Below are positions 44,205 to 52,624 of a DNA stretch of 64,000 bases, piece after piece. Each line of letters begins with the position of its first letter. The first letter of the stretch is position 1. Source of the DNA: Mangrovibacterium sp041596335 (GTDB lineage Bacteria; Bacteroidota; Bacteroidia; Bacteroidales; Prolixibacteraceae); NCBI RefSeq assembly GCF_041596335.1, contig NZ_JBFHIT010000002.1:173178-237177 (forward strand), written 5' to 3'. Both the position numbers and the translations under genes were made by a program. The notes beneath the pieces are model-generated. The model worked only from the letters and a program-made list of their open reading frames with translations. It searched no databases and was not told the origin of the DNA.

Positions 44205-44843
44205 TTGTTAATGCTCAGAGACATCCGCAAAAATTATCAGAAAAGTGAGCTAATTGAAGCTAAACTGCCTGGCGAACCAATTGAGTTTTTTCAACGATGG
44301 TTAAACGAAGCAATTCAACATGAGGAGGAAGAACCAACAGCCATGACTTTATCAACGGCAGTTAATGGTGAACCCGATTCGAGAATAGTTTTGCTGAAAG
44401 GAATTGATGAATCAGGCTTTGTATTCTTCACAAACTACCTAAGTACAAAGGGAAAGCAGTTGAATGAAAACGGCAACGTTGCCCTAAATTTTTTCTGGCC
44501 TAAGTTGGAACGACAAGTCCGGGTAAAGGGATTCGCCAGAAAAATGGATGATGATCAATCTTCCGACTATTTTAAATCGAGGCCACGCGATAGCCAGATT
44601 GGCGCATGGGCTTCTCCTCAAAGTCGAGAAATCTCATCGAGAGAAGAACTGGACAACAACTTTGAGTACTATGTGAAACATTTTAAGAAACGCGAAATCA
44701 ATAAACCGTCCAACTGGGGAGGATATTTGGTAAAAGCGGTTGAAGTAGAATTCTGGCAAGGTCGCCCTAACCGATTACACGATAGATTCAGATATTTTTT
44801 GAATACTGAAAATGCCTGGGAAATAAAAAGGTTGGCTCCGTAG
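44205..44843 (+). CDS. pdxH: Pyridoxamine 5'-phosphate oxidase
   Basis: FMN-dependent oxidase that makes pyridoxal 5'-phosphate (vitamin B6 pathway), 212 residues. Conserved parts: PTAMTLSTAVNGEPDSRIVLLKG in two blocks, FFTNYLSTKGKQL, FFWPKLERQVRVKG, SQIGAWASPQS and the C-terminal WQGRPNRLHDRFRY. Monocistronic and convergent with the response-regulator gene; its last codons lie inside the terminator hairpin of that neighbour. Confidence 0.96.
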   Translation: MLMLRDIRKNYQKSELIEAKLPGEPIEFFQRWLNEAIQHEEEEPTAMTLSTAVNGEPDSRIVLLKGIDESGFVFFTNYLSTKGKQLNENGNVALNFFWPKLERQVRVKGFARKMDDDQSSDYFKSRPRDSQIGAWASPQSREISSREELDNNFEYYVKHFKKREINKPSNWGGYLVKAVEVEFWQGRPNRLHDRFRYFLNTENAWEIKRLAP

Positions 44844-44853
44844 CTAGCCAACC
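44830..44853 (-). terminator. Terminator of the LuxR-type regulator gene, inside the pdxH 3' end
   Basis: Perfect 8-bp stem GGTTGGCT/AGCCAACC with an eight-base loop. On the minus strand it is followed by CTTTTTATTT, so it should end the kinase/regulator transcript 22 nt after the stop at 44875. The stem includes the last codons of pdxH, whose stop lies in the loop. Confidence 0.65.
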
Positions 44854-44874
44854 CAACTTGAATCCTTCTTATTT

Positions 44875-45960
44875 TTAGATATTGACCAGGTCGTTTTTAA
44901 GTGCATAGATAATTACCTCGACAATATTTTTTGATCCGGTCTTTTCCATCAAACTCGCCCGGTGCTTCTCGACTGTTCGATCCGAAATTGATAGTTCGTC
45001 TGCGATAATCTTGATTGGCAGTCCTTTACAGGATAGAGTAAGTACTTCTTGCTCCCTTTTCGAGAACAATTTCTCCGCCCCCTGGGTTTTCACATTTCCG
45101 GAGCGAGCAGCCGGAAAATCAAAAGCTCGTTGCAATTTCACCGCTAATTCACCACTAACAGCGACTTTTTCCTCAGACAATATAGAAACCAACCTTTCAT
45201 ATTCAGGTTGATCCAACGTTTTCATGCCATCAACCGGAGCAAGCAAACCTATAAGGAAGGTGAATCCTTTATATTTTTGACTTGTTGTTACATATAGCTT
45301 AAACTTGTCGGCCGTACGATTTGGAGTTGTTATCTCGATAACTTCGTCGAAATTTTTTATTAAACCATTGGTACATTTGAATATTTTCGACTGTATGGCT
45401 GCATAGCTATCTTTATTGATGAAATCTCTAATTGTTAGCCTTTTAATATCATCGGCACTAATCCCGATCATTTTCGAGAAAGCTTCGTTGATTTCGTAAA
45501 TGGTATCGCCATCAAATAGAAAAATTCCATTAGGCGAAAGCTCAACCAATGCCCTGTAATCACTTTTACCGGCATTCATCAGTTTTTCGTATTTCGCCAT
45601 TCGCACTTTAATCGACTTCAAAAGTTCTTCGTTACTAAAGGGCTTAACAATATAGTCGTCAACTCCCAGCTCCATACCAAGTCGAATCTCCTCCAAGTCT
45701 GATTTACCTGAAATGTATATAAACGGAATTTTATTCGTTACAGAACTATCATTTAGGATATTATAAACCTGATATCCATCAATTGGCGACATGTTTATAT
45801 CACATAAAATTAGGTCAGGACCGTACTCATAAGCTTTTTGAATACCTTCTGCACCCGAATTTGCAATTTCCGCATCATAGCCACTCAACGAGAGCACATT
45901 TTTCAATGTTTTGGATAAGGCATGATCATCTTCAATGATTAATACTTTTTTAGCACTCAT
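44875..45960 (-). CDS. Response regulator REC-PAS-LuxR HTH
   Basis: A 361-residue DNA-binding response regulator. Receiver 1-120 (phospho-Asp in LILCDINMSPIDG, Lys in YIVKPFSNEEL), a PAS domain at about 135-245 (LVELSPNGIFLFDGDTIYEI), and a LuxR/GerE-type HTH at about 295-358 (LFSKREQEVLTLSCKGLPIK, SDRTVEKHRASLMEK). The PAS in the middle of a regulator is less common and could add a second signal. It overlaps its kinase gene by 11 nt. Targets unknown. Confidence 0.93.
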   Translation of the reverse strand: MSAKKVLIIEDDHALSKTLKNVLSLSGYDAEIANSGAEGIQKAYEYGPDLILCDINMSPIDGYQVYNILNDSSVTNKIPFIYISGKSDLEEIRLGMELGVDDYIVKPFSNEELLKSIKVRMAKYEKLMNAGKSDYRALVELSPNGIFLFDGDTIYEINEAFSKMIGISADDIKRLTIRDFINKDSYAAIQSKIFKCTNGLIKNFDEVIEITTPNRTADKFKLYVTTSQKYKGFTFLIGLLAPVDGMKTLDQPEYERLVSILSEEKVAVSGELAVKLQRAFDFPAARSGNVKTQGAEKLFSKREQEVLTLSCKGLPIKIIADELSISDRTVEKHRASLMEKTGSKNIVEVIIYALKNDLVNI

Positions 45961-46690
45961 GGTTACGAATCTTAATAATAAACGTAGATCCTTGATTCAA
46001 CGTACTTGTAAAATCAATATCCCCCTCAAGTAATTCAATACACATTCTAACAATTGCTAATCCTATACCACATCCAGAGATCATTTTTACATTGCTGCAT
46101 CGTTTAAAAGGCTCAAAAATTAAGTCTTTCTCATCTGCAGGAATCCCAATCCCATGATCTTCAATTGTTATTACCAGTTCATCTTTAACAGACGAAAGTT
46201 TCAACTGGACGTCTTCTGATGAAAAATTCAAAGCATTTACCAGAAGATGTTCCAAACAGCGCTTTAGTAAAACTTTATCTGTAAAAAAAGGATCACTCAA
46301 ATTCTCTTTTGTCACCTGAATACGGTTGTGGTTGAACTCACTACCTGCGACTTTTTCAACTAGTTCATTGATAAATGTTACCAGATCAACACCGCTATAA
46401 TGAACCTTAACCTCGCCTTTAAAAGCCGTATTCAAGAAATACACACTCTCTATAAAATCGGTCAACGAACCAATGGCTTCTTCACATAACAAAAATGTGT
46501 CATTCACCATCGTATCATTCAATTCGTAATTGAATGATTTTAAAAGCTGCACATTAGAACTAATAATCGAAAGTGGCGTTCTCATCTCATGAGAAATCAA
46601 GCTGATTATCTGCCTGCCGGATTTTAACTCCGCCAGCCGAACCAGCTTCTTTAATTCGTCCGTATTACTATCTTTCAAACTAAAAGTCAT
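45950..46690 (-). CDS. Sensor-less histidine kinase
   Basis: A soluble histidine kinase of about 246 residues made of little more than HisKA (H box LISHEMRTPLSII) and HATPase (NALNFSSEDV, G1 DHGIGIPADE, G2 GCGIGLAIV). No TM, PAS, GAF or HAMP domain is present, so sensing must come from partner proteins or from the PAS domain of its regulator. The ATG at 46690 is used; the frame runs on to a GTG at 46714, but a TAAATTTG promoter-like box at 46703-46710 lies between the two. It overlaps the regulator gene by 11 nt. Confidence 0.9.
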   Translation of the reverse strand: MTFSLKDSNTDELKKLVRLAELKSGRQIISLISHEMRTPLSIISSNVQLLKSFNYELNDTMVNDTFLLCEEAIGSLTDFIESVYFLNTAFKGEVKVHYSGVDLVTFINELVEKVAGSEFNHNRIQVTKENLSDPFFTDKVLLKRCLEHLLVNALNFSSEDVQLKLSSVKDELVITIEDHGIGIPADEKDLIFEPFKRCSNVKMISGCGIGLAIVRMCIELLEGDIDFTSTLNQGSTFIIKIRNHEC

Positions 46691-47077
46691 GTCTGTGCTT
46701 TTCAAATTTACCACCTATTCTCTATTTTTCTCGCATATAATAGCCAATATTTCACTAACATCCTTTCTGTTTATTTATGATTGATGCTATTTCTTTACGA
46801 ATCACGAGAGAAAATGGAACAGTGTTCTTAACCTGCCACAATTTATACTCTTAATCCGACATATGGGTTAGTAAATTCAATAAATTCACATAATATTCAC
46901 GTTTCAGTAATGTCCTCAGGGCTTAGAAATCTAAAGAGTTGAATGATCATTGAATGGTGTACGTCGCGAATATCCAATATAAGTTCAAATAGTTACAACT
47001 TAATTTACCAGAAGTTTGTTCGAATGAAGTCTAACTTTTTGTGAATATTGTATATTCGCAAAAAAAACTTTAAAAGC
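46691..47077. other. 387-nt divergent intergenic region
   Basis: Between the divergent kinase gene and kdsA. A TAAATTTG box for the kinase lies at 46703-46710. For kdsA no clear TTTG/TAnnTTTG pair was found, only an A-rich leader. The ORF frame extends to a TTG at 47048 but nothing else supports coding. No RNA gene recognised. Confidence 0.5.
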
Positions 47078-47884
47078 ATGATTCCAAAAATAAAATTTCA
47101 GGGTGAGAACTTTATCTTATTAGCCGGCCCTTGTGTCATCGAAGGTCGTGAAATGGCCTTTGAAATAGCCGAGAAGATTTTAAATATCACGACCAAGTTG
47201 CATATTCCGTTTGTTTTTAAAGGTTCATATCGCAAAGCGAATCGTTCTCGGATTGATTCCTTTACCGGAATTGGGGATGAAATGGCCTTGCAAATTCTCA
47301 AAGATGTAAGTGATAAATTCCAAATTCCAACTGTTACTGATATTCATTCGGCAGCAGAAGCAGCTCTGGCGGCTCAATATGTTGATGTACTCCAAATACC
47401 TGCCTTTTTATGCCGACAGACAGATCTTCTGATTGCGGCTGCTGAAACCGGGAAAGTAATCAATATCAAAAAAGGTCAGTTTCTATCTGCTGAAGCAATG
47501 CAGTTTGCAGTCAATAAAGTTCGCGATTGCGGTAACGAAAAGGTAATGCTTACCGAACGAGGAACAACTTTTGGTTATCAGGATTTAGTTGTTGACTACC
47601 GTGGAATACCGGTTATGAAACAAAACAATTGTCCGGTTATATTGGATGTTACGCATTCGCTACAGCAACCAAATCAAAGTAGTGGTGTTACCGGAGGGCG
47701 CCCTGAATTGATTGAAACCATCGCCAAAGCGGGTATTGCTGTTGGTGCCGATGGTATTTTTATTGAAACACATCCAAACCCAGCTGTTGCAAAATCGGAT
47801 GGAGCTAATATGCTTCAGTTGGATCGCCTCGAGGAACTACTGACGAAACTGGTTCTATTGAAAAAAACGGTTGACCAATTGTAA
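47078..47884 (+). CDS. kdsA: 3-deoxy-8-phosphooctulonate (KDO-8-phosphate) synthase
   Basis: Condenses phosphoenolpyruvate with arabinose 5-phosphate to KDO-8-phosphate, the first step to the KDO of lipopolysaccharide; it shows a Gram-negative envelope. 268 residues. Motifs: LLAGPCVIEGRE, VFKGSYRKANRSR, PTVTDIHSAAEAALAAQYVD (split motif), QIPAFLCRQTDLL, IKKGQFLS, LDVTHSLQQPN and EVHPNP-like IETHPNPAVAKSDG. The ATG at 47078 has an A-rich leader and is preferred over the TTG at 47048. Confidence 0.96.
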   Translation: MIPKIKFQGENFILLAGPCVIEGREMAFEIAEKILNITTKLHIPFVFKGSYRKANRSRIDSFTGIGDEMALQILKDVSDKFQIPTVTDIHSAAEAALAAQYVDVLQIPAFLCRQTDLLIAAAETGKVINIKKGQFLSAEAMQFAVNKVRDCGNEKVMLTERGTTFGYQDLVVDYRGIPVMKQNNCPVILDVTHSLQQPNQSSGVTGGRPELIETIAKAGIAVGADGIFIETHPNPAVAKSDGANMLQLDRLEELLTKLVLLKKTVDQL

Positions 47885-48014
47885 AGACCAGTTAGTAATT
47901 GGCTGTTATACAACTAAACAGTTCGGGTTCAGCGATTTTGTGATGACAGACTCAAGGTGCCGAACGAAGAAGAAGGCCAGATCAAATTCGAAAAAACACT
48001 ACCAACATAGCAAT

Positions 48015-48060
48015 GCAAATACCAACGGATGTGACTGCCATGTCCGTTGGCTTATTTGCT
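48015..48060 (+). terminator. Hairpin downstream of kdsA
   Basis: Core stem CCAACGGA/TCCGTTGG (8 bp, 13-nt loop), extended outward by GCAAATA on the left and TTATTTGC on the right with a small bulge. It begins 130 nt behind the kdsA stop. A real poly-T run is lacking, so termination is likely but not certain. Confidence 0.5.
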
Positions 48061-48300
48061 GCATAGTTCGATGATTGCTAGGGTGCCTGGGAATCCCCAC
48101 CCCTAACTCACGACAACAGCTAGCCATCTTTACTTAAATTCAAAGAGACACTTGGAATCGATGAACGTGACCTTTTTTTTCAGAGCGACACATCGGGGTT
48201 CTGCTATAGGCTTGTCATCGAAAACGGACTAATACTCCGGTCAGAAACATGCACCAAATATCAATTTTTCACCATATCCATCTAAAGTATGGGAATCAAG

Positions 48301-48330
48301 TTTAATATCTGAAGAAGTGTATTAAATTTG
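48301..48330 (+). promoter_or_regulatory. Promoter of the VWA membrane protein gene
   Basis: TTTA (48301-48304), an 18-nt spacer and TAAATTTG (48323-48330), a full TAnnTTTG match. The predicted transcript start near 48337 leaves a leader of about 33 nt before the TTG start at 48370. Confidence 0.55.
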
Positions 48331-48369
48331 AGCTTGGCGATTAGCCTTGATTAAAAACGATCGACTCCA

Positions 48370-50436
48370 TTGAAATTTTATTTTGATCAAACATATTCTT
48401 TCCTGTTTCTCATTCTGGCAGCTTTGCTGGCGGCGTTGTTTGTATATTTGGTTTATCAATCAAAATCGCAACGAGATTTCTATAACAAGAGCCAATTGAC
48501 TTTGTTAATGTCGGTCCGATTTGTAACTCTCTTTTTGGTGTGCTTTCTACTGCTAGGTCCCGCGATTCAATTGTATCAGCAACACAAGATTCGTCCGGTA
48601 CTTGTATTTGCAACCGACAACTCCGCGTCACAAAAGGAGCAGGCAGACATCTGCGAAGAGCTTATAAATAGGGCAAAAAACGAATTAGAAAATTTCGACA
48701 TTGACTATTGGGCTTTTGGTGAAACCGCGCGTGAAACGGCAAAAAATGATTTTGCCGATAGTCGGTCAGACTACGGCAACCTACTCGAAGAAGTACAGAA
48801 AAGTTACCTCCCCAATACCGTTTCGGCGATGGTTCTGGTCGGAGACGGAATTTTCAATTCAGGAATAGACCCCAGATACAGTAGCCGCAAAGTGCCCTAT
48901 CCGATATACACTGTTGGGCTTGGTGACACCATACAACAAAGCGACGCTGCCATTTTGAAAGTCGCAAACAATCCTTCTGTATTTCTGGGTAACTATTTTA
49001 ATATTGAAATAGACCTCATGTATCGACAACTGTCTACAAATAGCTCTAGACTAAGCATTTGGCAAGAAGAACAGTTAGTGTATGAATTGAACTTGGAAAT
49101 TGAGCGAGATAATTTTTTCACACAACGTTTTGTGCAGTTGAAAGCAGAAAAGAGTGGAATACTGAACTTCCGTATTGAACTAGATCATTTTGAGGGCGAG
49201 CAAAACACAGCTAACAATAGCTACGAATTTTCAATCCAGGTGATCGACCAAAAACAAAAAATATTAATCGTCGCCCATGGTGCCCATCCTGATATCGCTG
49301 CAATAAAAAAAGTTCTTTCCCCGCAGCAAAGCTATGAAATCACGCACATCTCAAATGCCCAAAGTCATCCGGATCCGGCCGATTTCGATTTAGTGATTCT
49401 GCACCAATTACCGGACAATAATGATGCGAATAGCCCATTCATACAGAAAATCATTCAATCGAAGAGGCCTGTTCTTTGGATCATTGGATTACAAACATCA
49501 CTGGCCCGAATAAATGGCTTGCCCCTTGGATTTAGTTTCGACAACCAGCGTGGATATGAATACTCAAACGCAGTTTTAAACACTGATTTTAACTTGTTTA
49601 AATACGAAAAATACTGGCACGATCAGTTTTCGAATTGGCCTCCATTACATGTTCCGTTCGCCGATATTCGCTTAAAGGGTGATTGGCAAGTTTTTGCCGA
49701 TCAACAAATTCACCAAGTCGAACTATCACGCCCGCTAATCTTTGTCGGACGTGAATCGGGTGCTAAATATGGGGTATTTGCCGGAGAAGGGATCTGGAAA
49801 TGGCGGATGCATGATTTTGTACGAAACAACTCCACCGAAATCTTTGATGGATTTATTCATAAAATAGTTAATTACCTGATTTTAAAACCAAATGAAGATA
49901 ATTTTACGATTTTAACCCAAGCATATTTAGACGAAGACCAAGCAATAAAGTTCGATGCTGAACTATTAAATGAAAGCTTTGAGCCAATTACTGATCCTGA
50001 TGTTTCACTTAAAATAACTTCAAACGACAGCGTTAGCTACGACTATGTATTTGATAAGTCAAACGACGGATACAAATTGAATATTGGCAAGTTCCCCGCA
50101 GGAACCTATGCTTATGAAGCGAATACTCAGTTGGGAAAAATCCAGTACCGTGAAAATGGATTGTTCCAGGTTAATCGAATACAGCTTGAACAGGTCGATT
50201 CGAAAGCGAATTTCAATGTGTTATATCAAATAGCAACTGCCAGTAATGGTAAATTTGTGCCGAAAGAAAACTTTTCATCCTTATTGGATCAGCTGAAATC
50301 TCTTGCTGAAGCGAGAAAGCAAAAAGTAAAGCAACTTATTTTTAAGTCGTTAATTTCACTGAAGTGGTTGGCTATTTTTATTTTATTTTTGTTCGCCTTG
50401 GAATGGTTTTTGAGAAAATATTGGGGATCCTACTAA
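48370..50436 (+). CDS. Membrane protein with VWA domain, TTG start
   Basis: A 688-residue membrane protein. Two N-terminal TMs (about 9-30 and 45-64), a von Willebrand A-like domain with the MIDAS motif DNSAS and LVGDGIFNSG, a periplasmic part with Ig-like and glutamine-amidotransferase-like character (VAHGAHPDI, FDLVILHQLPD), and one C-terminal TM (about 660-680). The build is that of Bacteroidota VWA proteins found near BatB-like genes; the function is not established. The start is TTG: an in-frame stop lies five codons upstream, and a promoter fits the TTG position. Start TTG is therefore accepted. Confidence 0.85.
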   Translation: MKFYFDQTYSFLFLILAALLAALFVYLVYQSKSQRDFYNKSQLTLLMSVRFVTLFLVCFLLLGPAIQLYQQHKIRPVLVFATDNSASQKEQADICEELINRAKNELENFDIDYWAFGETARETAKNDFADSRSDYGNLLEEVQKSYLPNTVSAMVLVGDGIFNSGIDPRYSSRKVPYPIYTVGLGDTIQQSDAAILKVANNPSVFLGNYFNIEIDLMYRQLSTNSSRLSIWQEEQLVYELNLEIERDNFFTQRFVQLKAEKSGILNFRIELDHFEGEQNTANNSYEFSIQVIDQKQKILIVAHGAHPDIAAIKKVLSPQQSYEITHISNAQSHPDPADFDLVILHQLPDNNDANSPFIQKIIQSKRPVLWIIGLQTSLARINGLPLGFSFDNQRGYEYSNAVLNTDFNLFKYEKYWHDQFSNWPPLHVPFADIRLKGDWQVFADQQIHQVELSRPLIFVGRESGAKYGVFAGEGIWKWRMHDFVRNNSTEIFDGFIHKIVNYLILKPNEDNFTILTQAYLDEDQAIKFDAELLNESFEPITDPDVSLKITSNDSVSYDYVFDKSNDGYKLNIGKFPAGTYAYEANTQLGKIQYRENGLFQVNRIQLEQVDSKANFNVLYQIATASNGKFVPKENFSSLLDQLKSLAEARKQKVKQLIFKSLISLKWLAIFILFLFALEWFLRKYWGSY

Positions 50437-50497
50437 ATAGCTCTCGAAGATTTTCTATCTTTCATTGTCTTAATTTGACTCAAATTATTTGCCCATC

Positions 50498-51532
50498 ATG
50501 AAAATACCAAAAGATAAAAAGCTCCTGATCAAATCGTTAATCCTGATGTTGTTTCTAACATCATGCGCTACTCCATATCGGTCGCTACTAATTGAAACCG
50601 CGAGGCCATCATCACAGCTTCTACCCGATAAAATCAGAAGCCTAACGCTTGTAAACCGATCAATAACAGGCGACTTCAAAAACTTCAACGAGGATAGTAT
50701 TCAACAGTATTTTTTTAATCGAGGCTTCGATTTCGATGCCGTAGTACTGGACAGTATTGCTGCAGACACAACACTAAGAGCATTAGGTGAATTGCTCTTT
50801 GAATCCGGAAGATATGATGTTGTAATCCCAGAGGAACGTAATTTGGATCGCAACGCCAAGTTTTATATGGTTCCGGAAAGCTTAGATTGGGATGAAGTTT
50901 CAAGATTGTGTGCCGAATTCAACACCGATGCTCTGTTGGTAGTTGAGCGTTATTTTAATAAAATAATGACCGACTATGATATAAACGTATTTCCTCAGTA
51001 CGCCTCCGCTTCTATTAATTCGAAGTACGATGCTGTTATAAAGATATATGACCCATTGAAAAAAGAAATTATTCGGCATTTTTCCGTTAGTGATACCATC
51101 TCGTGGCAAGATGCAGATGGTTCGACAAAGAAACTATTTGCCCGGCTCCCTTCAATTAAGGAATGCTTGATTCAAACCGGTATACAGGTAGCCTTGGATA
51201 TCGATGACCGCCTTTCGCCCAACTGGGCCAAAGAAACCCGCATCTATTTTTTGCTTGAAGATACAGATCAGTCGCAGATTAGCCTTATTGCCAGAGAACA
51301 AAGATGGCAGGAAGCCTATGATTATTGGTTGACCTTTTCTACCTCCAGCAAAAAATCGATCAAGAGCAAAGCTGAATTTAATCTGGCATTGGCATCTGAA
51401 ATGTTGGGTAATTTAGAATTAGCCATCGAATGGGCCAATAAATCATACTACACCAAGTACATGAATCAAACGAACAATTATTTGCTAAAGCTTAAACAAC
51501 GCAAGCAAATACTCGAACGTTTTCAGAACTAA
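50498..51532 (+). CDS. DUF6340-type lipoprotein
   Basis: A 344-residue lipoprotein. The signal peptide LIKSLILMLFLTSC carries the lipobox LTSC. The mature protein contains ETARPSSQLLPDKIRSLTLVNRS in two parts, LCAEFNTDALLVVERY and a C-terminal TPR-like helical part (EAYDYWLTFSTSSKKSIKSK in part, AEFNLALASEMLGNLELAIEWANKS in part). This matches the DUF6340 lipoproteins of Bacteroidota, function unknown. The ATG at 50498 is used; a TTG three codons earlier is less likely. Same strand as the VWA gene, 61 nt behind it, so the two may be co-transcribed. Confidence 0.85.
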   Translation: MKIPKDKKLLIKSLILMLFLTSCATPYRSLLIETARPSSQLLPDKIRSLTLVNRSITGDFKNFNEDSIQQYFFNRGFDFDAVVLDSIAADTTLRALGELLFESGRYDVVIPEERNLDRNAKFYMVPESLDWDEVSRLCAEFNTDALLVVERYFNKIMTDYDINVFPQYASASINSKYDAVIKIYDPLKKEIIRHFSVSDTISWQDADGSTKKLFARLPSIKECLIQTGIQVALDIDDRLSPNWAKETRIYFLLEDTDQSQISLIAREQRWQEAYDYWLTFSTSSKKSIKSKAEFNLALASEMLGNLELAIEWANKSYYTKYMNQTNNYLLKLKQRKQILERFQN

Positions 51533-51694
51533 CGAACTGAGTTAGCCTATATTTGGGAGAAGGCCTGCAGTTGATGATTTTTGATTTTTCTTTACCCTAA
51601 AGATGACTTAAGGGGTTATTTTCATTCGATCTTTTGCGTTCCACCCTCGAATGAAGAAACACGAAAGAATGAAATTAGAGCATTCTCAATACCG

Positions 51695-52528
51695 TTACGA
51701 GCGCTTATTATTTTTAGGGGCCGGATAAACCTTTTCCGGATTCTTGATGGCTCTGAATATTATATACAGCCCCCCTACAATAAAGGGGATACTGAGAATT
51801 TGCCCCATATTCAGTGCCATACCGGCCTCAAAGGCTTCCTGATCTTCCTTAATGAATTCAATTACAAAGCGTGCAAAAAACACCATCACAAAGAATAATC
51901 CAACGATAAAACCCTCATGCTTTCTTAACTTTGTCTTAAAGAAGATATATATCAACACGCCGAACGTGAGCAGATAAGAAAGCGATTCATAAATCTGAGT
52001 CGGATGCTTTGCCACAGTTTCTCCATTCCGCTCAAAAACGAAGCCCCAGGGCAGATTTGTTGCAACACCATAAATTTCTGAATTCATCAGGTTTCCTAAC
52101 CTAATCATAGCAGCGACGAGCGCTGTTGGGACAACAACACGATCGAGCACCCATAAAACGGAACGTTTTGACACGTTTCGACTCCAGAAAATTAGTGCGA
52201 TCAGAATCCCCAAAGCACCTCCGTGGCTCGCCAGTCCACCATGCCAAACCTTAACAATTTCGGCCGGATGTTGCGAATAATAATCCCACCCGTAAAAGAG
52301 TACATGTCCTAAACGAGCCCCGACTACCGTTGCAAGCAACATGTAAATAAAAAGACTTTCAAGCCACTTAAGATCAGCTCCCTCGAACTTAAACATCTTT
52401 TCACAAATATTATATCCGATAAGAAATCCACTGGCGAAAAGTAAACCATACCAACGAACCGACAAGGTGCCGATATGAAAAATTTCCGGATTGATATTCC
52501 AATGGATAAAAGCTAAAATTGATTGCAT
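51695..52528 (-). CDS. lgt: Prolipoprotein diacylglyceryl transferase
   Basis: Inner-membrane enzyme that attaches diacylglycerol to the lipobox cysteine, the first step of lipoprotein maturation. 277 residues with about seven TMs. Conserved: VRWYGLLFASGF, GARLGHVLFYGWDYY, WHGGLASHGGALG, the signature RLGNLMNSEIYG, HPTQIYESLSY and RFVIEFIKEDQ. It serves the many lipoproteins in the window. It starts 89 nt upstream-side of the secA end on the minus strand, behind the secA terminator. Confidence 0.96.
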   Translation of the reverse strand: MQSILAFIHWNINPEIFHIGTLSVRWYGLLFASGFLIGYNICEKMFKFEGADLKWLESLFIYMLLATVVGARLGHVLFYGWDYYSQHPAEIVKVWHGGLASHGGALGILIALIFWSRNVSKRSVLWVLDRVVVPTALVAAMIRLGNLMNSEIYGVATNLPWGFVFERNGETVAKHPTQIYESLSYLLTFGVLIYIFFKTKLRKHEGFIVGLFFVMVFFARFVIEFIKEDQEAFEAGMALNMGQILSIPFIVGGLYIIFRAIKNPEKVYPAPKNNKRS

Positions 52529-52596
52529 TTTCTGGAGTTTGTTGATTAAACACCTCCCGGTGTACAGGAAAATTCTATTTGTATTCCAGTAAAAAA

Positions 52597-52624
52597 AGAA
52601 TAAGTAGCCTAAGCTACCTATTCT
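52597..52624 (-). terminator. Terminator of secA with the stop codon in the stem
   Basis: A 12-bp stem (AGAATAGGTAGC/GCTACTTATTCT on the minus strand, one G-T wobble) with the loop TTAG, followed by seven T. The secA TAG stop codon is part of the left arm. Strong intrinsic terminator. Confidence 0.9.

Larger units (their letters stand above)
47885..48369. other. 485-nt gap behind kdsA
   Basis: No supported gene. It holds a terminator-like hairpin at 48015-48060 and the promoter of the VWA-protein gene at 48301-48330. A 67-codon ORF overlapping the kdsA end has no coding character. Confidence 0.55.

Noticed and set aside
47871..48074. 67-codon ORF overlapping the kdsA end
   Set aside because: Composition is unlike the neighbours, no leader, and it contains the kdsA-downstream hairpin.
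51581..51898. 105-codon plus-strand ORF
   Set aside because: Most of it is the antisense of lgt codons; no leader or family resemblance.
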